Shown in pieces: positions 1-11,805 of a DNA stretch of 64,000 nt. Within the stretch, counting starts at the first letter, position 1; every line of letters starts with the position of its first letter. Where the stretch lies: NCBI GenBank assembly GCA_949752735.1, contig OX457052.1, forward strand, positions 20,450,798-20,514,797. The letters run 5' to 3'. The notes beneath the pieces were generated by a model. The model had not been told where the DNA came from. It was given only the letters and a program-made list of their open reading frames with translations, and made no database searches. This DNA is from Lumbricus terrestris. Taxonomy: Eukaryota > Annelida > Clitellata > Crassiclitellata > Lumbricidae. Position numbers and translations under genes: made by a program.

Positions 1-493
1 TTGCTTTGCATTCGCTTAGGTGTCGAATAGAGGCCCAAATAGATATTCCTGATTATCCCGAATATTATTGGTCGAACCGATTCCGAATAGTGGCAACTTG
101 ATATCTACTTCTGCTTAATATATTACAGCGAATGGACTGAGTTAACTCTCCTATTAATATATATATTACATATATATACATTACATATATATATATATAT
201 ATGGTTCACAAGTTCTAAGTTTAGACAGGTCTAAATTAATTTCATTCATAGTTTACACAGACTGGAAGAGGGATGCAAAATTACATGTTGTTGACTGTTT
301 ACTTCCACAGTTTATGTATAAGATTTACTGAATTAAATCATTTGCGTACATTTCAAATTTAGAATATTGTTGGTAATTTTGTGGCAAATTCAGAGTGTAA
401 TCAAACAACAATAAATCAGTTGAATTTTTTATTTTGTTTTCAAGTACATTCACATCATATTTCATTAAGACAATTATTCTTGATTGTTGACAG

Positions 494-652
494 AATGAGA
501 CGGGACTTGCAATGGATGTGTTGATGGCTATTCTGGGACTGATTGAGTTCATTATTGCCATTCGATCTTCAGTTATTTGCTGCAAAATTGGAGCATGTTG
601 TTGCAACTGTGGATGCTCATGTTGCTGTCCACCAGCTCCTCTTCAGAACCAA
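494..652 (+). CDS. MS4A-like protein copy A, TM4 exon
   Basis: A 53-codon, phase-0 exon between a TTGACAG acceptor and a GTTAGT donor. It encodes an extracellular stub (NETGLA), the fourth transmembrane helix (MAILGLIEFIIAI) and a Cys-rich juxtamembrane run (CCKIGACCCNC) that could be palmitoylated. The matching exon of the complete copy B (19381-19539) has the same length and borders. MS4A (CD20-like) proteins are four-span membrane proteins that associate with receptors or channels; that role is inferred for this gene from topology only. Upstream exons of copy A lie outside the window. Confidence 0.85.
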
Positions 653-1526
653 GTTAGTACACTTGGATCTATAGGCTATGCAAGTGTAATATATAATGCA
701 ACCCACGCAAGAACGGTTACAGACATTCGATAATTTAAGTCGTCTGAAAAGCCAATGTCTTGCATTTGACAAGTAGCGAAATGTTGTTTTTTCAATATGT
801 TTCACCAGCGAAGAACATTGCAAAAATCACATTGATCAGCTATAATAAATTTAATAGCAGGACATTGTTGCGAGTCTATTTGATAGGGTCGCTGAGAGGG
901 GTAGGGCCCAGGAGCAATTGCATAGGACAGCCGAAAGGGGAGGGGCAAACGCACAGGGGCCCGGGCGACTTTTAGGGGCCAAACTTGGTAGCTATACATA
1001 CACGGATTATGATTAATTCCTTTTAATATGTAATATTACAGAGATTTAACTTCAACCAGTTGACATTTGACAGTAACAACCGAATAAAATCGTGTACCGG
1101 TAAATAAAATATAATACCATAAGTCCGACCTGCAGTATTTGTTATTTCAATTTCTTTCTAAGGCAAATTTCTCATGAAAATTTGAGATAACTTCAGATAA
1201 CTTATGGTCCAGTGACTGGCCTGCGCAGGGGCCAGGAATTTTTCTCGTCAGTCGTACTATTTAGACCTACTATCAACGGCAATCTCACAAATAGCACATC
1301 TTTTACAACGAGACACGTGTCTTTTCAATGTTTCAACTACAATATCAGTGCATAGTAGACGGCTTAGCTTTTTTCTGCATAGTCCACAACTTCACATAAT
1401 AATAAAAAAGTAAAATTATGTTTGTCACAGTAGACCAATATAACACAATGTTTAGAGTAATTAGGCCTACCACCTTTCACTGAGTTGTTATTTCACTATT
1501 TCATGCTCTGCTAACTTTATGTTTAG
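653..1526. other. Copy A intron with copy-specific segment
   Basis: The intron is 874 bp, against 295 bp in copy B (19540-19834). The extra part, about 677-1290, includes G-rich AGGGGCCC-type sequence at 890-985. I could not find clean terminal repeats, so it may be an insertion in A or a deletion in B. Confidence 0.6.
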
Positions 1527-1800
1527 TTTCTGATGGCAGGCCAACCATTTCTGGATCAGCAACAGATTGTCTTCGCCAATCAACAACCCCAAATGTTCAC
1601 TCCTAGTCAACCATTTTCACCCAATTCGCAGCAGCAGTTGATGTTTTCGCCCAACCAACAACAGCCCATGTTTTTGGTCAATCCGCAACAGCAGATTGTT
1701 AATTTTGATCCGCAACAGCAGGTTGCTCAGTATCAGCCACAGCCGCCACATCCGCCACCTTACGGTCAGCAACCAAGCGACTACACATCGCTATCGCCAG
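1527..1800 (+). CDS. MS4A-like protein copy A, Q/P-rich tail exon
   Basis: Exon of 91 codons plus one base, joining in phase 0 to the TM4 exon and ending at CCAG|GTCAGT in phase 1. It encodes a low-complexity cytoplasmic tail rich in Gln, Pro, Asn and Phe, with imperfect repeats of the type FSPNxQQQ followed by a PPPYGQQPSDY-like end. Such Q/N/P-rich tails are disordered and aggregation- or interaction-prone. They are not typical of vertebrate MS4A proteins, whose C-termini are short. Copy B carries the same exon with four fewer codons in the proline run. Confidence 0.8.
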
Positions 1801-2184
1801 GTCAGTATGTCATAGCAAATCTCCACTTTCATTGCCAGTTAGTGTTGCTCCATTTCACTTTTAAGCAAACCGGTATTATTATCATACGTGTGCTCTATTC
1901 TTACTTTACTCGATACCATTTAACATTATTATGGACTTGCAGTTTCTCTCTTGAACTCTATAATTATTCAGTTTCTTGTAGCGCTATAATAATGTATGCT
2001 ACAAGCAGCTAGTCTGCTAGTATCTGTCTGCGCGCTTTGTCTTGCGCTGTTTTGCGACGGCGCCGAATTTGAGTATTACGCCCACAATTAATTTTCCAGA
2101 GAGAATGGGTCGATCACTTACTTACTTTCTCGTTACTAATAGCAAAAAGCCAATTGCTCTATTTTGCAGTTTAAGTTAAAGATA

Positions 2185-3155
2185 GGGGTCATTGCATAAT
2201 TACGTAACGCTCGAGGGTGGGTGGGGTCATTGAAAACGTTACGAAACGTTACGGGGGTGGGTGGGTGGGGGTAGCTGAACGTTACGTAACGCCTTGAAAA
2301 AAATTATGAATATTAAATTTCCATCGAATGACGCTTAGGAATGATGTGATCGAAGTTTAACCTTCGTAACATTGATCTAAAACTTAACCGAAGTAGGTCT
2401 ATTTATCTAAATAAAATCCGGCCGTATCGACGCCAGGAAGCCTACATGCCAGGTTCTCCCATTGTGCAAACCGGAAACCGCTATTCGAATTGTCTGGATC
2501 TGTGGTAGCTTTACCAACGGAACAATGTGGTAGGCCTAATTTTCTCTTTGAATTTCTGACATCAAAGAGCCACTTTGAAGCATGTTTACCTAGTGGATAT
2601 GATCTCAAACATTTAAAATTAATGCCCAACAAAACTCGGCAGTATTTCTATGAATAATTATCGAATTGCCCAGATTAAGCAAATAATTAATTCATCTTAA
2701 TCTTGATTAATTGTTAATGAGCCATTTAGTCCGTAAAACTTTTCAGCAGTGTAACATTTTATTCTTGCCATATAATTTAAGAAAATTGAAGTTCACACAT
2801 GACTGTCGTTTATATAAATAAAAGTAAAGCATTGTTTATATTTTAAGCCTATTATAGTCTACTGTTCAAGGTCATCCGACATCTGGTGTTATTAATTCAA
2901 TAGCCCAGTATGTGCAGTAGCACATACTGGGCTATATTAGGCTAAATTCACTATGAGAATATGAATTATAATTACGCGCGTACATAAGCCAATAGCCTAA
3001 TAGACCTAAATCTCAACTGATTTTTCGTAACAATCGTTACGTAACGCTGGGGAGGGTGGGTGGGTGGGTCAAGGGCAACGTTACGAAGCGTTACAGGGTG
3101 GGTGGGTGGGTCGAAAACGGTCATTTTCGGCGTTACGTAATTATGCAATGACCCC
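2185..3155. mobile_element. Non-autonomous TIR DNA transposon, 971 bp
   Basis: The ends are inverted copies beginning GGGGTCATTGCATAATTAC, followed on both sides by GGGTGGGTGGG and GTTACGTAACG motifs. It is flanked by ATA, and the paralogous site in copy B (about 20540) reads AAAGATATTCGG with no element, so a 3-bp target duplication is supported directly. No transposase is visible. Three-base duplications fit Harbinger-like elements, but the superfamily is not certain. Confidence 0.85.
2901..2934. repeat. Perfect 15-bp-arm palindrome
   Basis: TAGCCCAGTATGTGC is followed by the loop AGTA and then its exact reverse complement. It lies inside the 971-bp transposon, next to an inverted copy of flanking host sequence. 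Confidence 0.9.
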
Positions 3156-3437
3156 ATATTCGGTTAATCTCAGCTGAGGCTGTCAAGATTAAAGGTTTGA
3201 CTGTAGAGACATAATCTGGTTTGAATTAATAACACCAGATGTCGGATGACCTTTAGCGAACATTTTATGACACCAGAGGTACGGGACTTCACAACCTTGG
3301 TAAACTCAAATCTTACACACGATATAAGTTACAAATGATGCCAAAATAAACCGACAGCGGGATAGACATTCCATACTAGTTTTCTTAAGTTGAACACGAA
3401 TCTGTACATGAAGCAAAAATCGTTGCTTGTTCTTTAG

Positions 3438-3586
3438 ATCCAAAAGATCAGGACTCCTCATACACGGGTCTGTATAATTCTGGAATGAAAGACACTATGG
3501 TTTATCCGGAACAACCAAGAGAATCCGCCTACGAGGATTATGATCCCATTGAGAACGGAGCGAAGTACCTCACAATTATACCATGA
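3438..3586 (+). CDS. MS4A-like protein copy A, terminal exon
   Basis: The exon starts after CTTTAG and takes two bases to complete the phase-1 Gly/Asp codon, then runs open to TGA at 3584-3586. The tail holds several tyrosines (YTGL, VYPEQ, YEDYDP, YLTI), suggesting phosphorylation or endocytic signals, though no canonical ITAM spacing is present. Copy B has the homologous exon but meets a stop after YNS, so copy A has the longer C-terminus. A candidate AATAAA polyadenylation signal lies at 4093-4098. Confidence 0.8.
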
Positions 3587-4371
3587 CGCACTTTGCAGAC
3601 TAGTACATTTTCTGATTGAAAGTGTAACATAAGCCTATAGTTGCATAATTTGTATGAATTCTACTCATGCTGTCGGATTTTTATGACTACTTTTTCGCTG
3701 TGTATAGCAGGGCATGATGACTATCTACTTAGTTTATATTATATTTTCTTTAGAAAGCTTTGCTATTTTTCGGACTTGCTAGATTAATTTTGACACTTGA
3801 ATAATCGCGTCAGAACAACAGAAAATGTTTGCGTTGGAATCGAATGGTTTGCAACAATCGTCATATTCTAGAGAATACAATCACGTCTATGTAATTTTAC
3901 AGATATAAAATTTCAAATTTGCAATTTTATAGGGGAGAGTTGCCGTAAACGGACCGTTGCCTTGATTGGACCACAGCCGTGCCCGTTTCACACCATAGAT
4001 GCCACTTTGACCACGGTTTCAACTGCTGTATTATTGAGCAATTGAATATTAGTCATATCGTTGTAGTCGGATTTATGGAATGCTGAATATTTAATAAATT
4101 GCAGTTGAAAATCCATTACGTGTAGCTTTGAAGTAATTCTAGTCGTTCCTAACAACGAGGGTAGACATTTTAGGTAAGTTTTTAAAAATGCAATCAGCTT
4201 TCCTTTAATTAGATGAAGGTTTCATTTTTGAGCGACAATGAGGGATTTAACTTTAAGACTGACGCTTGCTGAACTGTCGCAATTTAAATAGAAGAAGTCC
4301 GTGCTGCCTGAATTGGACCACCAAAAGTTTCCTGAATTGGACCGATATTTTTGGCATGGTCTATTTAAGAA

Positions 4372-4782
4372 CACCGGTGACACGAAACAGAGTATCCCCT
4401 GAAAGCTATCCGGAGGGGGGGTGAATTAATCTATCTCCCCGGATGGAATTAACCGGTCTATACTATCCGGGAGGGATAAACCATTATATCCCCTTTTTTG
4501 AAAATGCGTTAAATTAAAAATGTTATGCTCTAATTAAAATTTTAAGTGACTCTAATTCTTTTAAGTGTCCTAAGCAATGTACAGAGAAAGGCAACTCCAA
4601 TTTATTTAATTACTCTGGATGTTCTTAAGTGTTTTAATTGTGTTAAGTGCTCTAAAACCAAAGCAAAACAAATTATCTAGTAGGAATAACTTGCAAAAAT
4701 TAATACACGCGCAATTGGCTGTTTCGACTTTTTTTCATTTGGGGAGATACGATTAATACGGGGGATACTCTATTTCACCGGT
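4372..4782. mobile_element. MITE-like element with CACCGGTG termini (copy A)
   Basis: The ends are inverted: CACCGGTGACACGAAACAG and AGAGTATCCCC on the left, with GGGGGATACTCTATTTC and ACCGGT on the right. The homologous element in unit B (21834-22599) has a better right end, TTGACACCGG. It is present in both units, so it predates the duplication. There is no coding capacity. Confidence 0.55.
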
Positions 4783-5141
4783 ACTTGCAATGTTATATTG
4801 GGTTTCTGTGAATAATTGTCAGTCCTACTATGCAACACATTCTTTCGGCGAACTGTGTGTGATTCGTAAAAGTATTTAGTGTTAAGTTTTGGACTCAGGC
4901 AATATTAAGCAGGTTGGCCTAGGTCTATTGACTAAAAGTTTAACTGTTTTTAATCGTAATTAACTAATCAATATTTAGCTAGCGAATCTGACAAATGTTT
5001 AACTGGAAATGGCCGGACTTGTCATATGACTAAGTTAATTTCTACTACTTTTGTGGTATTTTGACAGCGTTTAACGCTGGGTACGTGTCACTTCCATTGT
5101 GATTCTAGCTTCTCAGGTTGCAAAACTATAACAATAATGAT

Positions 5142-5610
5142 AAATGGCGGTCATGTTGGGCTCCATCTTGGTTTTCAGAGAAAGCTTCTGATGGATTGTT
5201 TGGCATTTTTGATATGTTATTCTACTCATATTCCTTCACCTGTCCTGAAAATTTCAGCTTGTTACGAGCATTTTCCAGGTGATAATTGATGACCTTGTAA
5301 AACGACATACATCTTGGACGACATCTTGGTTTCCATAAAGAGCTCCTGAAGGATTGCTTGGCACTTTTGGCATGTTATTCTATTTATACTCGTACACCTA
5401 CCCTGAAAATTTCAGCTTGTTACGAACTTTGTCCAGGTGATGACTAATGACCTTGAAAAATGACGGCCATTTTGTACGCCATCTTAGATTTCGGAAAGAG
5501 CCCTTGATGGATTGCTTGGCACTTTTCGTATCTCACTCTACTAATATTCCTACACCTATCCTGAACATTTCAGCTTGCTATGAGCTATTTCAACATTTTT
5601 ATGTAATGTT
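5142..5610. repeat. Three tandem ~150-bp units (copy A)
   Basis: Each unit runs through ATGGCGGxCAT, CGCCATCTTGGTTTC, GATTGxTTGGCACTTTT, TTCTACTxATATTCCT, CCTGAAxATTTCAGCTTG and CCAGGTGATxAxTGATGACC. The three units have diverged from each other, and the array is conserved in unit B at 22965-23455. The short ORFs here are an effect of the repeat. Confidence 0.75.
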
Positions 5611-5780
5611 CCTGGGAAAAATCCAATGGGAAAAAACTGGGAAAAAATTTCCCATTTTTTTCAACTGGCACTACATCACATTTTTCTTAGAGTTTCTTCC
5701 TGAACTCAAAAATATCTTTCTTTTGCTTGTAGCACCAAAATGCACAATAACGATGTTTTCGACCGCTAATAGCTCGGACT

Positions 5781-6365
5781 TCAACTGAATTCATGTCCAT
5801 CGCTTTTGGCATCGCGGTGAAATGCATGCGTCGACTAAATCATTAAAAGCTCGCCGATGTCAAACATTATTAGGTGACCTTGCGCAAGTCGTTGCTTAGG
5901 AAACGCTTGAACGCTTGATCTATGCTGATTGCATTTAGAAAGACCTTCGATTATGCTGTCTGCATACGGCTCCAGTGCGTTCTGCTGCAAAGGCTTTCAC
6001 TCTGTTAGGCATGCAGTCGTATGCACCTTGCCGCCGATGAATGAATGTCACACTGCGAACCCCATTCGGTCATTTCGACGCCGTATACTCAAAGTCTCAA
6101 ACGTTTCTGTTTCTGTTTCACGCAGTTGTCCGGTAGTCCTGTAATTTTTTAGTACTCAGAAGGGAGATAGCAATAACAGAGAAGATATATACTGGAGTCC
6201 AAACGGATAGGACATGTGAAACAGAGACAACAAACTCTCTCGCGAGACGGAGCAGACTTTGAATGCACCATGGCGGATGATGAACATTATATAAAATAGG
6301 ACCTTCATATATCTATGTATATATAAGATACTATTACTATGTATGTTTAATTATATACTACAGAT
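5781..6365. other. Unique spacer
   Basis: Lies beyond the duplication breakpoint. I see no coding signal or repeat structure apart from short AT-rich runs near 6310-6360. Confidence 0.5.
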
Positions 6366-6626
6366 GGAACGGTCCCCTCAATGGATATGGTGGGGGGACG
6401 GCCAATGGAATTTCCCCACCCAATCGGTAATCGGTAAGTGTTAGGTCATCATGTACACACTTCACGAAACACACGGTGAACAAGAAACGAGACGAGGTGA
6501 TGACTAAACAAAGTCGTCAAAAACTTTTGTCGGCAAAAAGATGGAAAATTTTCATCGGCGTCTCGACCGTTCGTCCGCCCAAAATCTTCGGCCGCCTTTT
6601 CATCTCCCGAAAGTCTCCGCCCATGA
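6366..6626. mobile_element. Truncated hAT-type MITE, CATGGGCGGAG family
   Basis: The right half matches the complete element at 59218-59526: GACGGxCCAATGxA, AAAGTCGTCAA, ACCGTTCGTCCGCC, and the terminus GTCTCCGCCCATG. The left terminus is missing, so no target duplication can be shown. Confidence 0.6.
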
Positions 6627-6823
6627 GTGGCGGAGTTTCTAAGTGAAGTGAAAAGGTAGGACTATTTAAACTGATCTACCTACAGGCCTAGCTGGCAACA
6701 ATCAGATGACCAGTCTACGACGCAGAAAGGTAGGCCATGGCTATGGCGAATAAGCGACATGTTATAAAGGCAGAACAGCTCAACTAAATAGTTGACAATA
6801 TTGTCAACCAACTGAACCGAGAT

Positions 6824-9569
6824 CAGAGCCGTTTTAACGCCTTGGCACTCGAGGCACATGCCTAGGGCCCCGCTCAACATGGAGCCCCGCAGCGACCCAA
6901 ACATACTATATCGCATTACAAATTAACAACATGTTATACGAACTTTGACGTATGTTAAACTTACATTTATTTTACACTGCTAGTACAAAGATTGCTGTTC
7001 TAGCTGTGTCAGCAGCATACTAGCCTATAGCCTGTTATTAACAAATGTAAAAAATTACACACACGCACATAGAAGGCATGAATGCAAAACTCTACATTCT
7101 GATACTGAAAGATTGAGGCCGAAATCGTGTTACGTTCAATGTTTAATCTAGGCATATTCCTGGGGGAGCTCCACCTAGAAGTGACTACCCTAGCATTTGA
7201 TCAAATAATAATAGTTTTTAGTTACTGTTTACATTAGACCTATTGTAATAGGCCTACCTGAGTTCTAAAAATAGGCCTATAGCCCTATAGGCTACGCTAC
7301 CGTGATATATTTGACTATCATGTGATTTGAGATCTGATGATAAAATCTACTTTAGGCCTACTGCAATGGTAGTGGTCCAGAAGCCAGGGCCTACTACGCC
7401 ATGGGGGGATGGAAGCAGACTGCTTCCAATTTGGGCCAGGGGGGAAAGGTTTCCCCCCTGATGATAAAGTTGAGTATAGAAGATTTCCTCCGGAACATTT
7501 CCCCCCACCCTCCCGGTATTCCCCAGTATCTGCCATTGACTTCCATCTGGTAAATCCCCCAAACAATCCCCTCCCCATCATAGCACAGGGTAAATTTTCA
7601 TTTAATTTGAATATTGCTTAACACTCACATAAATTTGTCCTTGCACTTCCATCACATTCGCGCGCATCAGGTCTTGCCACGTTGGGGGGGGAGTAAATAG
7701 CCTGATCCAACTTGTGCCAGAGGGAAATTCCCCCCCCCCCCCCCCAATGATAGATGGGCATAAGAGATTTCCTTTTGGACATATTCCCCCGGCATCTCCC
7801 TCTGTACCATTCCTCCCTGCACAGTGCACACCCACGGTAAATTCCCATTGAACGTTCATCCCGCCATCTCAAGGGTAGATATTCATTTAGTATGACCTTT
7901 GCTTTATTCACTTAGGCCTACATTAAATTTGTCCCTGCATGTATATGGCACTCGCCCTCGCAACTCGTAATTAATTACATTGATTGTTAAAAAAATTAAA
8001 GTATATTTTATATATACTGACACTGCACTTGTTTTATAATATAGGTTTCAAATAAAATAACGATATTTTCGGAATGAATTTTAGTGATATGAGGCAAAGA
8101 AGCAACAGTAAATTAGTAGGCCTACTTTTGTTTATATTAGGCCTAAAGGATTTTAGTCTGTGTAAGTAAACATTAATCAAACAATAAAAGCCTGGTTGGT
8201 CAACAATTGAAGTTCAAAAGCAAGTAAAGCAAATGGCTTATATTGAAGTCTGTAGGCCTTCAAATGCAAATTCCTTACACTTTTGAAGCCTACATTTTAG
8301 GGAAATGTTCGAGGGAATTGTTCCATAGAAACGCTCAGGTGGAATCCAGAGAGGAAATTACGGGGAGTGGTCCAGGGAAATGTCCATGGGATTTGTTTGG
8401 ATCCCGAAATGGATATTGCTGAGTATTGTACAACTGACGGTTGACTACTCAATTTGATATACCAAAAGAAATTTATATTTTACTGAATGCTGAACCTTTC
8501 CAAACTTCAAAGGACTAAGTACTACAGTGTCGCACTATTAACCCATAATGAGAAATTTTAGAATGTTAACATTATATTGTGCAAATTACAAAAAAATTAA
8601 TAATTGAGAGGCTACATTTTATGATATCTTAAACCACATTTCTGAGCATTGAATTCCCGAGCAATTTTGTGAAAATGACAGCTTTAAAAGGTATAATTAC
8701 AGCGTGCAAATCCAAAAAAGTGAAATTTTCATGACTTTAACGTTCATAAACAGCTAGCAAACAAGAGCCTAAAACATGCGCTCTAGTCGATGCCAACAGC
8801 TAAAAATGCGTTGGTTTCGGGGGCTCTGCCCCAGACCCCGCTGGGGGAGCTTACGACGCTCCCCCAGACCCCCTAGTCGCTATTATAAATATGGGTCTCG
8901 TGCCTTCGGCACTTCCAGCTTCGCGCCTTCGGCGCTTGCAATATATATAGGCAAAAAAATTCTGTTAGGGGGGACTGCTTCCAGCTTCCAGGGGGGGATA
9001 GTAGGCCCTGCCAGAAGCTGCAGAACGGAGTTGCAGAACTTGATACGCAAAGTCGGCAAAGAAATTATTATGGCAGGTCTAATAATAATTTTATACTAAT
9101 GAAAATTTTCAACCGCTCTTTTTATCAGCACTGAAACAATATAGTAGGCCTAATTTTGTTAAGATCGCAGCTTAGGCTACCATGCTACCATTAGGCCTAC
9201 ATTGTGGAAACTGATAAAGAAATTATTATAGTTATAAGAATATTTATTGAAGGCTTAGACTATTCAGGTCAGCACTACAATAGTTGAGGAATTTTGATAA
9301 AATTGCAGCTTAAAATTCTGCCATTGCAATGTAAAAATTCAAAATTTCTTGGTGGGGAGGGTACATTCCCTCCCCATTCGGCGCTACGCGTCTCTGTGAC
9401 CGACCGGCAAATACTCGTTATCCGTCCTCCAGTAACTTTGATTTCCCTAAAAAGAGGGGAACTTTCACTAGATGAGACTCATAATTTATAGTTACGCTAA
9501 CCTACGCTTAGAATTAGACCTAGTGTTTGTGCCTATATAGGGGCCCCAAAATTCATTAAAACGGCCCTG
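6824..9569. mobile_element. hAT-like DNA transposon, 2.75 kb
   Basis: The termini are inverted, CAGAGCCGTTTTAACG on the left and the reverse complement of CAGGGCCGTTTTAATG on the right, both followed inward by GGGGCCCC-like sequence. An exact 8-bp duplication, ACCGAGAT, flanks the element (6816-6823 and 9570-9577), as expected for hAT integration. No long ORF or transposase remnant is visible. Inside are two diverged direct repeats (about 7440-7640 and 7720-7930) containing C-tracts, and a structured GC-rich block at 8820-8935. It may be a composite of nested older insertions. Confidence 0.8.
8841..8935. repeat. Cluster of stable hairpins with CTTCGG loops
   Basis: CTGGGGGAGC and GCTCCCCCAG form a 10-bp stem with a 7-base loop (8841-8867). 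Two further hairpins close on CTTCGG (8900-8912 and 8923-8935), the unusually stable UUCG tetraloop context if transcribed. Confidence 0.8.
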
Positions 9570-9577
9570 ACCGAGAT

Positions 9578-10387
9578 GAAACGTTTGGCCTGCAAGTCTG
9601 TAGTTCAACGCGATCCTTCATCTAATTAACTATGCTAGCCTACCTGACAATGCATTCAATTCGATCGTCTGTAAGGCTGTAGATAATTTATTTCGCCGTG
9701 TTTGAGTCATTCAAACCTATAGGCCTATCATTCAAACCTATAAGCACAAGGTCAATCCACACACTATGTATTCAAAGAACCTTGCTATAGGCCTATAGCA
9801 TTCTTCTGAAACTCACCCACTGACCCAGATGGCTGCATTGTTAGATCGTGGCAGCCTGCGTCCCACACTTTAGCTACGCATAACACACCTGGCTATAGGA
9901 GAATAACATCCATGCATGGCCTGCCAGTAAGTAGAATGTCAGCGCAGAAACTATAAACTCTCAGGAAATCCCCTTGCTCTACGAAGACGATTAATTTAGA
10001 CATCAGGCTGAGCTAACAATATTCAATAGCCTTAGTAAATGCTGAATATCCGGAGACCTATTAGGCCTATAGACAACTGCAGGAAAGTCTTCATTTTGAA
10101 CCGGACGCAGATTAAAGACTGTTTTAAAGACACGTTTTCAATAGGCCAACACGAAGTAGGATACGTATAATAATCATGATCACTTCAATAAAACTAATCT
10201 TTCGTATACTATTCATTTTTTAAAATCACTTTTATTATTGAGATTGGCGAAATTTTAGACACGAATCGTAAATTGTAGAAACGGTGGTGTCTTCGCCATA
10301 AAAAGAAAAGAAAAAGAAAGTAACTGCTTGCTTAACAGAACGTAAGTTCGCATCAAGACACTGAATTCTTATTGAGCGTTAAGTTTC
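9578..10387. other. Unique spacer rich in TAGGCCTA
   Basis: I see no gene here. Several copies of AGGCCTATA-type words occur (9720-9800 and around 10060). Confidence 0.5.
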
Positions 10388-10436
<49 letters not shown>

Positions 10437-10437
10437 G
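10388..10437. repeat. (TGT)n microsatellite
   Basis: About 16 uninterrupted TGT units. Confidence 0.95.
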
Positions 10438-10730
10438 AGTACACCTAAGAATGAAAGTTCTAAGCTGCTTAGTTGTAAAATTGTCTCGACATTGCTGTAA
10501 ACTTCCTCGTTGAAGTGCGAGGTCACCAGGTAAAACCTATACGCCTATACATCAGCAGCCTTTCATTGTCGCTAAATAAGAAAGAACGCCAGGCACAGGC
10601 GTATTTTGATGGTCTTAGAGTCTACGGGTTCAAATCTCATAAATAAAATATAGTCTACGATATTTTAGAATTAATTCTGTGTACTTTTTGACCATGTCCA
10701 TTGGCAATCCTCAGAAATAGAAAATACAGG

Positions 10731-10815
10731 GGGTCCCGTAGCTCAGTGGAGAGAGGGCTGGTCGTTAAACTGAGAGTCATCCGCGCGACCCGGGTTCAAG
10801 CCTCGCTCAGGGCAT
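10731..10815 (+). mobile_element. tRNA-derived SINE head
   Basis: Contains a good RNA polymerase III A box (TAGCTCAGTGG, 10739) and a B box (GGTTCAAGCCT, 10793). The acceptor and anticodon stems do not pair well and the A-to-B spacing is long, so this is a tRNA-derived repeat rather than a working tRNA. The SINE body probably continues to about 11030 but has no clear end. Confidence 0.55.
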
Positions 10816-11179
10816 CAATTTATTAAAATTTCTGTTAGCTGCCATTGGCACTTTGCTGTTGTGTTGCTTGACTCGGGTTCTGCTAAAAATAAAAGATAGC
10901 CCCTCCCACTTCTGGCTTGGCCGACTAGGAGTGATCCAGCACTTAGGCTATTAGTGTTAAGATACCGAACCCACTTCTGTAAAGCCGACCTGCGTGTCGT
11001 GCTATAGTGGGCCGTATTTCGTATAACATGTACTTGTAATCATTCTGCGGTGTGTCAGATTGAGTGATTAAATGAAGATTATTACAGAAGTTTTTTCATG
11101 AATGCTCCCATGCCTTCAAGTTCCAAAATTTCTACTCATTGGCTTATCAACAGTTTAGGCTATATCTATAGCTTAGCAT

Positions 11180-11616
11180 AAATCACTGGTTAGGCCACAG
11201 TTGGAATACTGCATTCAGGCATGGAACCTGAAACAGGACATTGAAAAACTGGAGAACGTGCAAAGAAGAGCTACGAAGATGATTTGGGGCTACAAAGATT
11301 TGAGCTATGAAGAAAGGTTGGAAAGGTGTGGGATAACAACACTGGAAAGACGGAGGAGATGGGGATAGATCTTATTGAAGCATACACGATCATTACTGGA
11401 AAGGAAGCACTAGGTTGGGAGAAATTCTTTGAATTAGCACCAAACAAAGTAACTCGGGGTCATAGGTACAAATTATTTAAGAAGCCGAGAGGAACATTGG
11501 GACAGAAATTCTTCAGTGCTAGAGTTGTAGACATATGGAACGGCCTGGATGACAGCACTGTGTCGGTGGACACGGTCTCAGCGTTAAAAAGGAAGCTAGG
11601 AATATTGGGCTATTAA
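11180..11616 (+). pseudogene. CR1-like LINE, 3' end of reverse transcriptase ORF
   Basis: The conceptual translation contains LEYCIQAWN, IEKLENVQRRATKMI, LSYEERL and TLERRR, then after a frameshift near 11355 LIEAYTIITG and ARVVDIWNGL, ending at a stop at 11614. This is the conserved C-terminus of CR1/L2-type ORF2. It ends with a (TATGT)n tail at about 11690-11708, as usual for CR1 3' ends. The copy is severely 5'-truncated and dead, and lies just upstream of the first coding exon of MS4A copy B. Confidence 0.75.
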
Positions 11617-11805
11617 ATGTTCCAGGTTAATTTGCAGTGGTTCTAACACAGACCCAGTGTCTTCTGAACCACTTAAAACCCATGTTTTGTTATGTTATGT
11701 TATGTTATAGGTTTAAGAAATAACTTTATTGCTGCAGGTATTCACTTAAAACTATTTCGTGCAGTTAATATTGTAATCTACTTCTCCTATATCTTCAGAT
11801 CGAAG

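Larger units (their letters stand above)
1..5780 (+). repeat. Segmental duplication, unit A (3' part)
   Basis: This stretch is collinear with 15876-23603, including exons, introns and 3' flank. Similarity starts at the first base of the window, inside an intron, so the unit continues upstream. It stops abruptly after the shared word CTCGGACT at 5780 (23603 in unit B), which marks a duplication breakpoint. Differences are mostly point changes plus discrete insertions, so the duplication is fairly recent. Copy A alone carries the 971-bp element at 2185-3155 and about 600 extra bases at roughly 677-1290. Confidence 0.9.

Noticed and set aside
7318..7911. Gly/Pro-rich overlapping frames
   Set aside because: Caused by C- and G-runs within the 2.75-kb transposon repeats; several frames are open at once.
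10731..10815. Functional tRNA gene
   Set aside because: A and B boxes are present, but the acceptor, D and anticodon stems do not fold properly and the spacing is long.
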